Part shown: piece after piece, positions 7,988 to 16,589 of the stretch
How positions within the stretch are numbered: the first letter of the stretch is position 1
Layout: every line of letters begins with the position of its first letter
Assembly: GCA_043804635.1 (NCBI GenBank)
Contig: JAZDIU010000071.1
Span: forward strand, 1 to 33,672
DNA length: 33,672 nt
Direction of reading: 5' to 3'
Origin: JAZDIU01 sp043804635
GTDB taxonomy: Bacteria; Chloroflexota; Dehalococcoidia; Dehalococcoidales; UBA2162
Position numbers and translations under genes: made by a program
Notes under the pieces: model-generated
What the model saw: only the letters and a program-made list of their open reading frames with translations
Databases searched by the model: none
Told to the model about the DNA's origin: nothing

Positions 7988-8860
7988 TTAAATTTGCAGC
8001 CAGGAATGAGAATAGAGCGTTTCGCCGGTGAGAATCCGGACCGTCTTCGCATATTCGACTTCTTTTTTAGTTAAAGAAGTAAGGTCGAACTTTTCGCCGT
8101 CCATCATTCGATGAACCAGGTTGAGGATTCCCGGCATCTGCCCGCGTGCAATCTGGACTAGCTCAGAGTCAAAAGCATCGACAATAGCTGAGTAAAGACC
8201 GTGCTTCATCAGCATTATCATATAAGTCCGGTTAATAATCGGCCTTAGTTCATTGGGCGTTCCGTTAGATATATTAGATAACCCGACGATCGATTTACAC
8301 CCGGGAGCCAGTTCACCCAGCATACTCATAAATTCAACGCAAGCTTTTACCTGGTTGATTTCTACGGAAACCGGGCTGACGATAGGGTCTACCCAAATAT
8401 CCTCGTTAGGAATACCAGCTTCGTTGGCTTTGTAGAGAAGTTCAGCCATTATCATACCCCTCTCATTAGCATCACGGGGCATTCCTTCCCTACCCCAGAG
8501 TAAGCCTATCATCTGGGCATTATACTTTTTGACTAAAGGCAGCTCCTGCTCTGCCCGTTCCAACGAGATAGAATTAATCAATGCTCTACCTTTGTGAATC
8601 TTAAGCCCCGCCTCTATCGCTAACACGTTGGTCGTATCCAGTGAAAGCGGCTTATCGCTAACTTCCTGCACGGTTTTAACCGCCCAGGGCATCAATTCTT
8701 CTCCGGTCTTTCGAGCCGGGCCGATATTGATATCGAGATAATCTATCCCGGCTTTAGTCTCAGCTCTTGCTAGTTCCTGAATAGGGACGGCATTTTTTTC
8801 TCTCAGGGCTGGGCCGAGAGTCTTGGACATAATATTGATATTCTCACCGATTAGTATCAT
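7988..8860 (-). CDS. acsE: Methyl-THF:corrinoid iron-sulfur protein methyltransferase
   Basis: This 290-aa cytoplasmic TIM-barrel enzyme moves the methyl group of 5-methyl-THF to the cobalt of the corrinoid iron-sulfur protein, the last step of the methyl branch. The pterin-binding family residues are in place: YLDINIG (D43), SLDTTN (D75), INS (N96), VDPI (D158) and the GLSNIS motif with N196, which corresponds to the catalytic Asn199 of Moorella MeTr. The length is slightly above the Moorella enzyme (262 aa). AGGAGGATAG precedes the ATG. It is the last gene of the long minus-strand operon, 15 nt after acsC, and is followed by two hairpins. Confidence 0.95.
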   Translation of the reverse strand: MILIGENINIMSKTLGPALREKNAVPIQELARAETKAGIDYLDINIGPARKTGEELMPWAVKTVQEVSDKPLSLDTTNVLAIEAGLKIHKGRALINSISLERAEQELPLVKKYNAQMIGLLWGREGMPRDANERGMIMAELLYKANEAGIPNEDIWVDPIVSPVSVEINQVKACVEFMSMLGELAPGCKSIVGLSNISNGTPNELRPIINRTYMIMLMKHGLYSAIVDAFDSELVQIARGQMPGILNLVHRMMDGEKFDLTSLTKKEVEYAKTVRILTGETLYSHSWLQI

Positions 8861-8875
8861 CTATCCTCCTGTTAA

Positions 8876-10219
8876 TTATTTCCACGTTTTGAGATAGGCC
8901 GGGATGTGAGCACCCTCGCGAGGACCGACCTTAATTTCCCAACCGGATAGTTCTTCTTCCAGACCGCCACTCTCAGCCGCCGCATACCCCGGGATTATCA
9001 GTTTCTTGTGCTTGATTTTTTCCGTAATGCCACTCTTCTTGACGAATATGCCGATAACATCAGCTACAAACTTACCCGCCGCCCAGGCGGTCATTACCGA
9101 AAGACCTTCCGTATCTTTAACCAGCAGGTAAGTAGGAACTTTGCTTGACTCGATATAACTGGAAACAAGGAAATAGGTAAGGGAGAAGTTACTGGTGAGA
9201 AGCACTGGCGAATTTTCATTGGGACCGCCAATCTCATAAATGCCTTCTTTGGTTGCCAGCGGGCGCTGCGGGTCGGTAAAGATATTCAGCCTTTCTACAA
9301 GTAGAGGGAACAGGCTCTCTCCCCTGAAATCGGAAAGGACGATAATACCGCCATACTTAGCCACGAATACGGAAGCCATTAAAGCCTCTCTCATCGGGTC
9401 GGCGGTCATCTCAGCCGGAAACACGATGGTGGGGAAGCCTAGAGGGCGAAACTTCTTAGTTAAAGCAGAACTCCTGATAACGACTTCGTCTTCAAATGCC
9501 TTACGGAGAGTCCTCGAACCGGAGTCGATAACGATGTCATTGATGCCGGCTTGATTCAACTTGACAGTCAGGTCGGCAGCCTCTTCAACGGTTGCCGCTT
9601 TTACCCCTACCGGTAAGGAACTCGCCTTAGCCAGCGCGGCAACATCAGCCAGGTTGTCCTTAGTCGCTCCGTAGACTAAAGGCTTCCGGTCGGCACAAGC
9701 CTTTATGCCGGCAGACAGGACATCCGGTTTAGTGCTCATTAGAATGATGGCGGCATCGGTCTTCTGCTTGACCTTGCTTACCATAGCGGTGAACTTAGCC
9801 GCATCGCCCGATTCATCTTTTACCGCAATCAGCTCGGGACGGAGATTAAGCCCTACTCTTTCGTACTGAAGCTGAGCGAATCTTTCCAGCTTGGCATCGA
9901 CTTCCGCATCCGGGGCAGTATCTTTGATGAGTAAAGCCAGCCCTGGTGGGTTCTCGAATCTCTTTTCATGGCGGAACATAACCGTTTCCCCGCCAACTTT
10001 CACCGTCCTACCGCCGGCACCGATAGTAACCGGTCGGATTGGCGGTGCCGCCGCTTCCGAGAGTTTAGCCTTGGCTTCCGCAGAAACGTGGGGGCATTTG
10101 CTTAGTTCGGCTTTTCCCCCGGCCAGGCTCATTGCGAAAGCAAGGCACGTCGGCACTCCACACTCACCACAGTTCGTCTTGGGCAATAACTTGAAAATCT
10201 CTATTCCAGTAAGCGCCAT
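8876..10219 (-). CDS. acsC: Corrinoid iron-sulfur protein large subunit
   Basis: This 447-aa protein is the cobamide- and [4Fe-4S]-carrying large (gamma) subunit of the CFeSP, which carries the methyl group from AcsE to acetyl-CoA synthase. The N-terminal cluster motif is C17-x2-C20-x4-C25-x16-C42 (TNCGECGVPTCLAFA...KCPH). A TIM-barrel domain follows, and the C-terminal 120 or so residues fit the B12-binding domain. The length equals the Moorella protein (446 aa). GAGGAGA lies upstream of the ATG and the gap to acsB is 15 nt. The small subunit acsD is in the same operon but separated from it by cooS and acsB. Confidence 0.96.
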   Translation of the reverse strand: MALTGIEIFKLLPKTNCGECGVPTCLAFAMSLAGGKAELSKCPHVSAEAKAKLSEAAAPPIRPVTIGAGGRTVKVGGETVMFRHEKRFENPPGLALLIKDTAPDAEVDAKLERFAQLQYERVGLNLRPELIAVKDESGDAAKFTAMVSKVKQKTDAAIILMSTKPDVLSAGIKACADRKPLVYGATKDNLADVAALAKASSLPVGVKAATVEEAADLTVKLNQAGINDIVIDSGSRTLRKAFEDEVVIRSSALTKKFRPLGFPTIVFPAEMTADPMREALMASVFVAKYGGIIVLSDFRGESLFPLLVERLNIFTDPQRPLATKEGIYEIGGPNENSPVLLTSNFSLTYFLVSSYIESSKVPTYLLVKDTEGLSVMTAWAAGKFVADVIGIFVKKSGITEKIKHKKLIIPGYAAAESGGLEEELSGWEIKVGPREGAHIPAYLKTWK

Positions 10220-10234
10220 TTTTATTCTCCTCTC

Positions 10235-12442
10235 TTAACCTAGAATTGACGGCAGACTCAAGGCCGGATGCCCCTTCTCCGTCAAGAAGGGCAGAATGGC
10301 ATCTTCGGTATTACCTACTGTTTCATCGGCAATCTTATCGAGTAAATCGGGGAAGCCCAGTTCGGCGGCTCTCTTCTTAAAGCGCTCGCCAATCTCTTCC
10401 TTCAGCATCTTGGGCATCCAGACCATCCTTAATAAACCGCCATCACCGACGAGAAATTTCCTCTGGGTGATGTTATACTTACCGTGCCCGACGAAGCCGG
10501 GGGTGCTAAGGCCGCCGCCGATTGTTCCAGCCAGGGTAGTGAACTTCATTCCGCAAGGAGTCATCCCGGTAAATTCTCGGTTCACGGTCATAATGCCATT
10601 ACACATCGGCAGAACGGCAGCAATAGCTTCGCAGCAACCGCAGGTAGTCATCGGGTCGTTGACTATACTGTAGAAATTATAATGGTCTATCTTGCCACGG
10701 GAAGCCTTATTAACAAACTCATTGACTCCCTTCCACTGCCCCAGCCTGGCATCGATGATTTCACCTTTCGACACCGGCTGATTGGGTCCTGTTGGATTAA
10801 TTTCATTAGAAGCCTTGCAGTCCATCCAGTTATACGAACCGCAAAGGCCGGTACGCTCTGGGCTGACCACGCAAACGTGAGTGGGGGCAAAGGACTGGCA
10901 AAGAGTGCAGGAGTAGTATGTCGGGGTAGTCTCGTCGGTCATACCTTCGATACGGGCATCCCTGACGCCATACACGGCTCTGGCTTTAGCTAATATTTCC
11001 TTAGCCTTTGTATCTTCAGTATAGATTTTTACCTGCATTTTATCGAATATTCTACCGAAGTCCTGATGCAGCTTGGCGTGAAGAATAACGCCGAGATGGC
11101 GGATTTTAAAGCCCTTGTCCACTGCCCCCTTACCGATTCTTATCCAGGCAATATCTCTCTGGCCGATGTGCATCATTCCCTGAGCGTAGTTAATGAGATG
11201 ATGGACCTGGCGTTCGAGAATAGGCTCGTAATCATCCTGCATCTGTCTGCCGGCAACTTCGACATTTATTGCCATCGGGAGCTTACTGCCGGCGGGAACA
11301 TCGGTTAGTTCAGGTCCGATTACATCGACTCTCCCGTCTTCGACTTCTTCCATTCGCTTGGTAGTAACCCATTCCACCATTGTTGTCCTGCCACCGCCGC
11401 ATTCCAGGTAAATATCCTCACCACGAATTCTTTCACCTTCGAAGGCAGGACCAAAAGCTACGGGGATGGGTATTTCAGATACGTTGACTTTAAGTCCCCT
11501 TACCTCTACTGCTTTTGAGACCAGTTTATCATGAGGAATATTGGAGACGACATGCTCGTAGGTACAAATACCACTGGGTAGAACCTCGGGGATAGGCGTA
11601 TCGGCGATGGTGGGGAATCCCCAGTTGATGGCACCGGCAGCATTAGCATACCACTCATCGCTGACGAAGCCCATAGGCAATACAAAAGCAAAGATACGGT
11701 CTTTATTGTAGATAAGGATCTTTCTATATTCTCCGGGTTGAATACCGCCGAAGGACATAGCTGCCCGGGTAGCGAAACCCATCGCGAAGACAGCCGCAGA
11801 AATATCCGGCCCAAAGGACACCAGACGAGTCGGCCAGCCAATCTGGACTTTCGCCTCGACAAGTTGTTCGGAGAACCTCTTTCCGTTATACTCAGATGCC
11901 ATAAAAACGTAGAGGTTTTTCTGCTGAAGCTCCTGGGCAATTTTGGCGGCGATTTCTTTAGTGGGAGCGGCACCAACCACAGCGGCAAAACCAGGGGCGG
12001 TACCATCGACAAATTCCACGCCTCTCTTTCTGAGAATGACGTCATCTGCCGCACCCAGCCAGATATTTTTATCGCCGGGGTCTTCCCCTTTAACATAGAA
12101 ATCCGGGTGCTCCAGATACCTTATGGCTTCAATAAGCTCTTCGGCAAAAAATGTTGCCATTCCGGCATCGAGGGCGGGTGCCAGGTAAGGCAGCGGATGA
12201 AGCTCTTTTACAGGAGGAGGCAAAATAGCCCGGCACTTTTTTAACACCGGCTCCATATCGCCGAGCTTCTCCACCTTCATCCCCAGAATGCCGTAGATGA
12301 CAGGCAGGTAATAAGCTGTATTAGGGAAACCGACCGGCTCGTTGGGTCCCCACTTATCCATGGCTTCCCGCCATTTCTTCTCCGATTGGTCTACAATTTT
12401 ATGGGCACCTCTAATTGCGGCTGAAGCAATTATCTTTGACAC
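10235..12442 (-). CDS. acsB: Acetyl-CoA synthase (bacterial CODH/ACS alpha subunit)
   Basis: This 735-aa enzyme condenses CO, the CFeSP methyl group and CoA at the Ni-containing A-cluster to acetyl-CoA. The A-cluster ligands are present. The [4Fe-4S] cysteines start at C512 and C515 (CTLCQSF) and continue through HVCVV and GLCGSY. The distal-Ni motif is Cys-Gly-Cys at C601 and C603 (TTCGCCEA). Numbers are about six above the Moorella enzyme (C506, C509, C595, C597). The full N-terminal domain that contacts CO dehydrogenase is present, unlike the shorter archaeal CdhC. The start is a GTG at 12442 with AAGGAGG 10 nt upstream. It sits 19 nt after cooS, so the two enzyme subunits are made from adjacent frames. 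Confidence 0.97.
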   Translation of the reverse strand: MSKIIASAAIRGAHKIVDQSEKKWREAMDKWGPNEPVGFPNTAYYLPVIYGILGMKVEKLGDMEPVLKKCRAILPPPVKELHPLPYLAPALDAGMATFFAEELIEAIRYLEHPDFYVKGEDPGDKNIWLGAADDVILRKRGVEFVDGTAPGFAAVVGAAPTKEIAAKIAQELQQKNLYVFMASEYNGKRFSEQLVEAKVQIGWPTRLVSFGPDISAAVFAMGFATRAAMSFGGIQPGEYRKILIYNKDRIFAFVLPMGFVSDEWYANAAGAINWGFPTIADTPIPEVLPSGICTYEHVVSNIPHDKLVSKAVEVRGLKVNVSEIPIPVAFGPAFEGERIRGEDIYLECGGGRTTMVEWVTTKRMEEVEDGRVDVIGPELTDVPAGSKLPMAINVEVAGRQMQDDYEPILERQVHHLINYAQGMMHIGQRDIAWIRIGKGAVDKGFKIRHLGVILHAKLHQDFGRIFDKMQVKIYTEDTKAKEILAKARAVYGVRDARIEGMTDETTPTYYSCTLCQSFAPTHVCVVSPERTGLCGSYNWMDCKASNEINPTGPNQPVSKGEIIDARLGQWKGVNEFVNKASRGKIDHYNFYSIVNDPMTTCGCCEAIAAVLPMCNGIMTVNREFTGMTPCGMKFTTLAGTIGGGLSTPGFVGHGKYNITQRKFLVGDGGLLRMVWMPKMLKEEIGERFKKRAAELGFPDLLDKIADETVGNTEDAILPFLTEKGHPALSLPSILG

Positions 12443-12461
12443 CGCTCAAACCTCCTTAATT

Positions 12462-14420
12462 TTATGTCAGCTCCCGTCTCATTGCCATGTCGTAGAGCAC
12501 TCTTTCTCTCGCCTTATCGATACCCAGAGCTTTACGCTTCTTATCAATCTGGGCAATCATCATCTGGGCAGCTTTAACCGGATCCGGCTCGAAAGCCCAC
12601 ATACCGCCATACATACCTTCCATTTCTTTGAAAAGCAGGTCGGTTACTTCTTTGCTGCCCAAGGTAGGCCAGGTGGTACCGAATACCGTATATACCCCTG
12701 AGCTAACGAAGTATTGACCGATGGCGATAGCCTTTTCACTCATCCACTCGGGAGCAGCACCGGCGGCGGGCAGGTCGCTGATATCGTCACCAAGTCCGCC
12801 ATCCTTGACCATAGCCGTGGCAGCAATGAGGATACGGCTATTGTCGACGCAAGCTCCGAGATGCAGTACCGGCGGAATACCGACCGCCTCGCATACCGAC
12901 CTGAGTCCTTCACCGGCAAATTGCGCCGCTTCGGGAACCATCAGCCCAGCCTTAGCTAAAGCCATAGCTCCGCAACCGGTCTGGAGAACCAGAACGTCAT
13001 TCTTAATAAGCTCTTTGACCATCCGGACGTGCATATCATCGTGAGTGACACGGGCATTATTGCATCCAACTACTCCAGCCACACCCCGGATACGACCGTT
13101 AATAATGTTATCATTCAGCGGGCGGTAAGAAGACCGGAATAGGCCACCAAGAAGGTAGTTGATGGTTTCGTGGCTGAAACCAGCGATGAGGTCGGTTTTT
13201 ATGTCCGGAATGCGCACATTCTTACCTCTCTTGGGGAAATTATCGATAGCTGCTTTGACTATGTTCTTGGCTGATTCAACAGCGTTATGCTCATCGAACT
13301 CCATATGGGTGGCACCCTGAATATTAGCCCTGGGGTCAGTAGTGATAATCTTGGTATGATAGCAACTAGCTACATCAACCAGACCCTGCATAATACACTG
13401 GACGTCGACTACCATAGCTTCGAGCGCTCCCGTAACTATAGCCAGTTCCTGCTGCAGGAAATTGCCGGCAATCGGTACACCGTGACGCATAAGGACTTCG
13501 TTAGCAGTACAGCACATCCCGGCCAGGTTTATGCCTTTGGCGCCCTTAGATTTGGCATAGGCGACCATTTCGGGGTCATGAGCGACTACCGCCAGCATCT
13601 CAGCCAGCGCCGGCTCGTGACCGTGGATAATAATATTGACTTCATCCGTCTTGAGAACACCTAGGTTTATCTGGCTTGCTACCGGAGCGGGTGTACCAAA
13701 GAGAATATCCTGAAGGTCGGTCGCAATCATACTACCACCCCAACCATCAGCCAGAGCAGTCCTGGCTCCCTGGAGAAGCAAAGACCTGAAGTCCTGGTCG
13801 ACTCCCATATGAGTACGATGCATCGCCTCGACTACTTCCCGGTCGATACCTCTGGGAGCAACGCCTAACTTCTTCCAGAGCTCCTGCCGCTTTAACGGAG
13901 CCCTCTTCAGATAGAGGAGTTCTCCTTCCTGGCGGCCGAACTCTTCCATTAATTTCTCACCGATTTCAATGGCGATTTCGTTATTACTGCGCTCGCCTAT
14001 AGTAACCCCGAGGTCTAGCGCCAACTGCATAAGCTTCTGCTCATCCTTTATTGCCATCCCAGGCACTTTTCCTTTAGCAACCGCTATAAAATTCTCGGTC
14101 ATTTTACGGGCGTGGTCGCTATGGGAAGCAGTCCCAGCCGCAATCTTCCTGAGAAAATTACGGGCGGCAATAGTCTCTGAGGTAGCTCCACAGACACCGG
14201 TCCGCTTACGCTTGTCTTCGGGTGTTTCCTGTTTTCCTTTCGGTAACGGAACCCGGCAGGGTCCCATCGCACAAATACTGCAGCAACTGCCTTCCTCGCC
14301 GATAGGGCAAGCTCTGGTGGTTGCGGCCCGTTCGAAGACAGTTCGCACTCCGTCTTGAGCCGCCTTATCCAGCATCTCTATAGTCGCCGGGTCGATACTT
14401 TTAACTTCCTTTTCTGCCAT
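12462..14420 (-). CDS. cooS: Ni-containing CO dehydrogenase catalytic subunit
   Basis: This 652-aa enzyme (AcsA/CooS type) reduces CO2 to CO for acetyl-CoA synthase or oxidises CO. Visible ligands are the D-cluster C38 and C46; the B-cluster C47, C50, C55 and C77; and the C-cluster region with HGHEP (266-270), GMCCTANE (C303/C304), QC342, VVGC453NNAR, TGC483GAMA and LGAC524VDNSR. All expected cysteines are present, so it is likely active. It is cytoplasmic with no export signal. GGGAGG precedes the ATG. It lies between acsD and acsB in the operon; both CooC maturation proteins are encoded upstream. Electron carriers (ferredoxin, hydrogenase) are not encoded in the window. Confidence 0.97.
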   Translation of the reverse strand: MAEKEVKSIDPATIEMLDKAAQDGVRTVFERAATTRACPIGEEGSCCSICAMGPCRVPLPKGKQETPEDKRKRTGVCGATSETIAARNFLRKIAAGTASHSDHARKMTENFIAVAKGKVPGMAIKDEQKLMQLALDLGVTIGERSNNEIAIEIGEKLMEEFGRQEGELLYLKRAPLKRQELWKKLGVAPRGIDREVVEAMHRTHMGVDQDFRSLLLQGARTALADGWGGSMIATDLQDILFGTPAPVASQINLGVLKTDEVNIIIHGHEPALAEMLAVVAHDPEMVAYAKSKGAKGINLAGMCCTANEVLMRHGVPIAGNFLQQELAIVTGALEAMVVDVQCIMQGLVDVASCYHTKIITTDPRANIQGATHMEFDEHNAVESAKNIVKAAIDNFPKRGKNVRIPDIKTDLIAGFSHETINYLLGGLFRSSYRPLNDNIINGRIRGVAGVVGCNNARVTHDDMHVRMVKELIKNDVLVLQTGCGAMALAKAGLMVPEAAQFAGEGLRSVCEAVGIPPVLHLGACVDNSRILIAATAMVKDGGLGDDISDLPAAGAAPEWMSEKAIAIGQYFVSSGVYTVFGTTWPTLGSKEVTDLLFKEMEGMYGGMWAFEPDPVKAAQMMIAQIDKKRKALGIDKARERVLYDMAMRRELT

Positions 14421-14447
14421 TCTTACAACCTCCCACTTTTATTGATT

Positions 14448-15386
14448 TTAAGGAGCCGCCAAATCTCCGATTGTGTCTTTCATCAGTTTTATTGCATCCG
14501 GGTGTCTCATTATTAACACATCAGCCCCGGCAAGCAGCAATGCCATTGCTGACATAGCTTCTATCAGGATACCTCTCTTCTTGACATCGCCGAGCTTGGG
14601 GTCTTCATCCTTCATTTCTTTCGTCTTCCAGACTTCTTTGGATACATTGCAGATGATGGGGAACTGGAGCTTATCATCCTGCTGTGTCAGGGCTGCCATC
14701 CTCATTCTCTCCATAACCGAGTAGGCATACTCCAATCCGTAACCGATTCCGCTAACTGTAGGGTCCATTACTATCAGCTCATCGGGAACCCCGAGATTAC
14801 CTAATAGAATGTTGAGCTGCTTAGCCAGGTTAATGTCTATCGGCGTCGAAGCAATCACGGTATGCTTATAACCGATGGCGGCGGCGCCAATCCGCTTGTG
14901 ATTTTTTTCAGCCACCGGACCGATAATTAAGCTCTTGTCCTGACAGACCTCGCTTACTTTCCTTAAGACATCGGTATCTTTTTCTTCATTAGACGTCCCC
15001 CAGACAATCAGCGGGACATCGATGGCATCAGCCACTTTCTTGACTACCTGAGCGGCTTCATCGGCACTACGATTAAGCCCGTTGGGGTCGGTGCTGATGA
15101 GCTGCAGACATATCATCTCAGCACCATAATCATTTACGCACTTCTTTGCCCAGGCAGCGGGGTCGTTAGTTACCCCTTTAAAAGGCTCCAGGGCTGTTTC
15201 CGGCCAATCATCCGGCGGGCAATCCCAGACCTCCATAGCGATGCGGGGTAGGTGAGGCATTTTGCCTTCGAATAAGTAAAAAGGATAGGCACTTTCACCG
15301 CCAAGAGTCACTGCCTTGTTTCCCTTACCAAAGGTCACTTCTTTGATTTTGCCGCTATAAGATGTTTTTGGAATCTCAAACGCCAT
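14448..15386 (-). CDS. acsD: Corrinoid iron-sulfur protein small subunit
   Basis: This 312-aa TIM-barrel protein (CdhD/AcsD) pairs with AcsC and helps hold the cobamide at the interface. Family stretches include the N-terminal KIKEVTFGKG...TLGGESAYPF, DPNGLNRSADEAA, DPTVSGIGYGLEYAYSVMER and the C-terminal GADVLIMRHPDAIKLMK. The start is the ATG at 15386 with GGGAGG 4 nt upstream; a TTG four codons earlier overlaps that site and is unlikely. It is 27 nt before cooS. The length matches the Moorella subunit (323 aa). Confidence 0.95.
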   Translation of the reverse strand: MAFEIPKTSYSGKIKEVTFGKGNKAVTLGGESAYPFYLFEGKMPHLPRIAMEVWDCPPDDWPETALEPFKGVTNDPAAWAKKCVNDYGAEMICLQLISTDPNGLNRSADEAAQVVKKVADAIDVPLIVWGTSNEEKDTDVLRKVSEVCQDKSLIIGPVAEKNHKRIGAAAIGYKHTVIASTPIDINLAKQLNILLGNLGVPDELIVMDPTVSGIGYGLEYAYSVMERMRMAALTQQDDKLQFPIICNVSKEVWKTKEMKDEDPKLGDVKKRGILIEAMSAMALLLAGADVLIMRHPDAIKLMKDTIGDLAAP

Positions 15387-15431
15387 TTTGCCTCCCAATA
15401 TTGTAATCTTTAAAAAACCTGTTCCGGAAAA

Positions 15432-15650
15432 TTAAGCCGGATTCTTTCTTTTCTCGCTGCCAAATCCTTCCTTACCATACCAATACCGCTCGCCGTTCTG
15501 GAGATACTTAATCTTCTCCTCCCGGGAAGCCAGTTTCTGACGCCACCGGCCAACCTCTTCTCCTTCAGGTTTACCTTTTTCGTAAGTCTCCCCCAGCACA
15601 TCGATTTCTCCCCATTCCGGGGCTTTCTTCTTCTCAATCTTGTAATCCAT
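15432..15650 (-). CDS. 72-aa charged protein of unknown function in the acetyl-CoA operon
   Basis: I do not recognise this protein. It starts MDYKIEKKKAPEWGEIDVLG and is rich in Glu, Lys, Gly and Trp/Tyr, with no cysteine, signal peptide or membrane segment. AAGGAGG lies 6 nt before the ATG, as good as any site in the operon, and the frame fills the gap between folD and acsD. These facts support real translation. A second open frame (15410-15637) overlaps but lacks its own site. Its place suggests an accessory role for FolD, the CFeSP or CO dehydrogenase, for example as an assembly or docking factor. That is inference only. Confidence 0.65.
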   Translation of the reverse strand: MDYKIEKKKAPEWGEIDVLGETYEKGKPEGEEVGRWRQKLASREEKIKYLQNGERYWYGKEGFGSEKRKNPA

Positions 15651-15665
15651 AAATTCCTCCTTAAA

Positions 15666-16547
15666 TTAGAGTCCCGCAGCCAACTCTGCCGACCTAACTG
15701 TATTTACCAAAAGCATAGTTACCAGCATCGGTCCCACTCCCCCAGGGACAGGTGTAACTGCTCCAGCCTTTTCTACAACGGCGTCGAAATCGACATCGCC
15801 GACAGTCTTTCTTTTCTTGGTAACCGGGTCTTCCACAAAGTTAGAGCCGAAATCCATTACCACCGCACCTTCCTTTACCATATTGCCGGTAATGAATTTG
15901 GGCTGATTTACCGAAACTACCAATATATCCGCTCGGCGAGTATAAGAGGCAAGGTTGGGAGTGGTCGGATAACACAGGGTAATGTTAGCCCTTGCTTTCT
16001 CTTTGTCCTGAATGAGGACTGAAGCCAAGGGCCTCCCGACCATACTATCCGTATTAACAATCACTACTTCTTTGTCTTTGGGGTCATAACCAGTTCTAAT
16101 CAGCATTTCATGAATAGCCACTGCCACTGCTGGAACAAAGGCAGCCTGTCCGAGCCATGCCTTGCCCACATTCACTGGATGAAAACCATCAACATCTTTC
16201 TCTGGTGAGACCGCGGCTAAAGCTTTATCCTCGGAAAGATGCTTCGGTAATGGTAGCTGGATAAAAATGCCATGAATATCGGTGTCTTGATTAAGATTAT
16301 TGATAGTCCTCATTAAATCAGCTTCGGAAACATTCTCAGGGAGTCTATCGATATGCTCTTCGATACCCACTTCCTGACACGCCTTGCCTTTGAGTCCGAC
16401 GTAAGTCACCGAGCCGGGGTCCTCGCCGACGAGAATGCCAGCCAGCCCGGGAGTCACCCTCTTCTCCTTAAGCCTGGCGACTCTTTGTTTTAATTCTTCC
16501 TTAATCTCTGCCGAGATTTTTCTGCCATCGAGTATTCTAGCTGTCAT
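15666..16547 (-). CDS. folD: FolD paralog B: cyclohydrolase residues kept, dinucleotide site altered
   Basis: This 293-aa protein belongs to the methylene-THF dehydrogenase/methenyl-THF cyclohydrolase family. The folate-site residues are intact: Y49 and K53 in TYVGLKGKAC, Q97 in IFIQLPLP and D120 in KDVDGFHP. The Rossmann part is changed. The family loop GRSNIVGKP reads NTDSMVGRP (165-173), CHSRT reads CYPTT, the AxGxP turn reads SVNQP (212-216), and PCTP reads PAVA. These changes should weaken or abolish NAD(P) binding, so I infer a cyclohydrolase-only enzyme or a non-redox role. It aligns without gaps to the paralog upstream through residue 292. The ribosome site is weak. It lies 42 nt after the other folD and 15 nt before the 72-aa gene. 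Confidence 0.9.
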   Translation of the reverse strand: MTARILDGRKISAEIKEELKQRVARLKEKRVTPGLAGILVGEDPGSVTYVGLKGKACQEVGIEEHIDRLPENVSEADLMRTINNLNQDTDIHGIFIQLPLPKHLSEDKALAAVSPEKDVDGFHPVNVGKAWLGQAAFVPAVAVAIHEMLIRTGYDPKDKEVVIVNTDSMVGRPLASVLIQDKEKARANITLCYPTTPNLASYTRRADILVVSVNQPKFITGNMVKEGAVVMDFGSNFVEDPVTKKRKTVGDVDFDAVVEKAGAVTPVPGGVGPMLVTMLLVNTVRSAELAAGL

Positions 16548-16589
16548 TTGATTTTTCTAATCCCTTGATTCGTTAGAATTACGATGCGT

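Noticed and set aside
15410..15637. Alternative 75-codon frame overlapping the 72-aa gene
   Set aside because: It is Arg-rich and out of frame with the AAGGAGG-ATG pair at 15650; only the 72-aa frame has a proper start.
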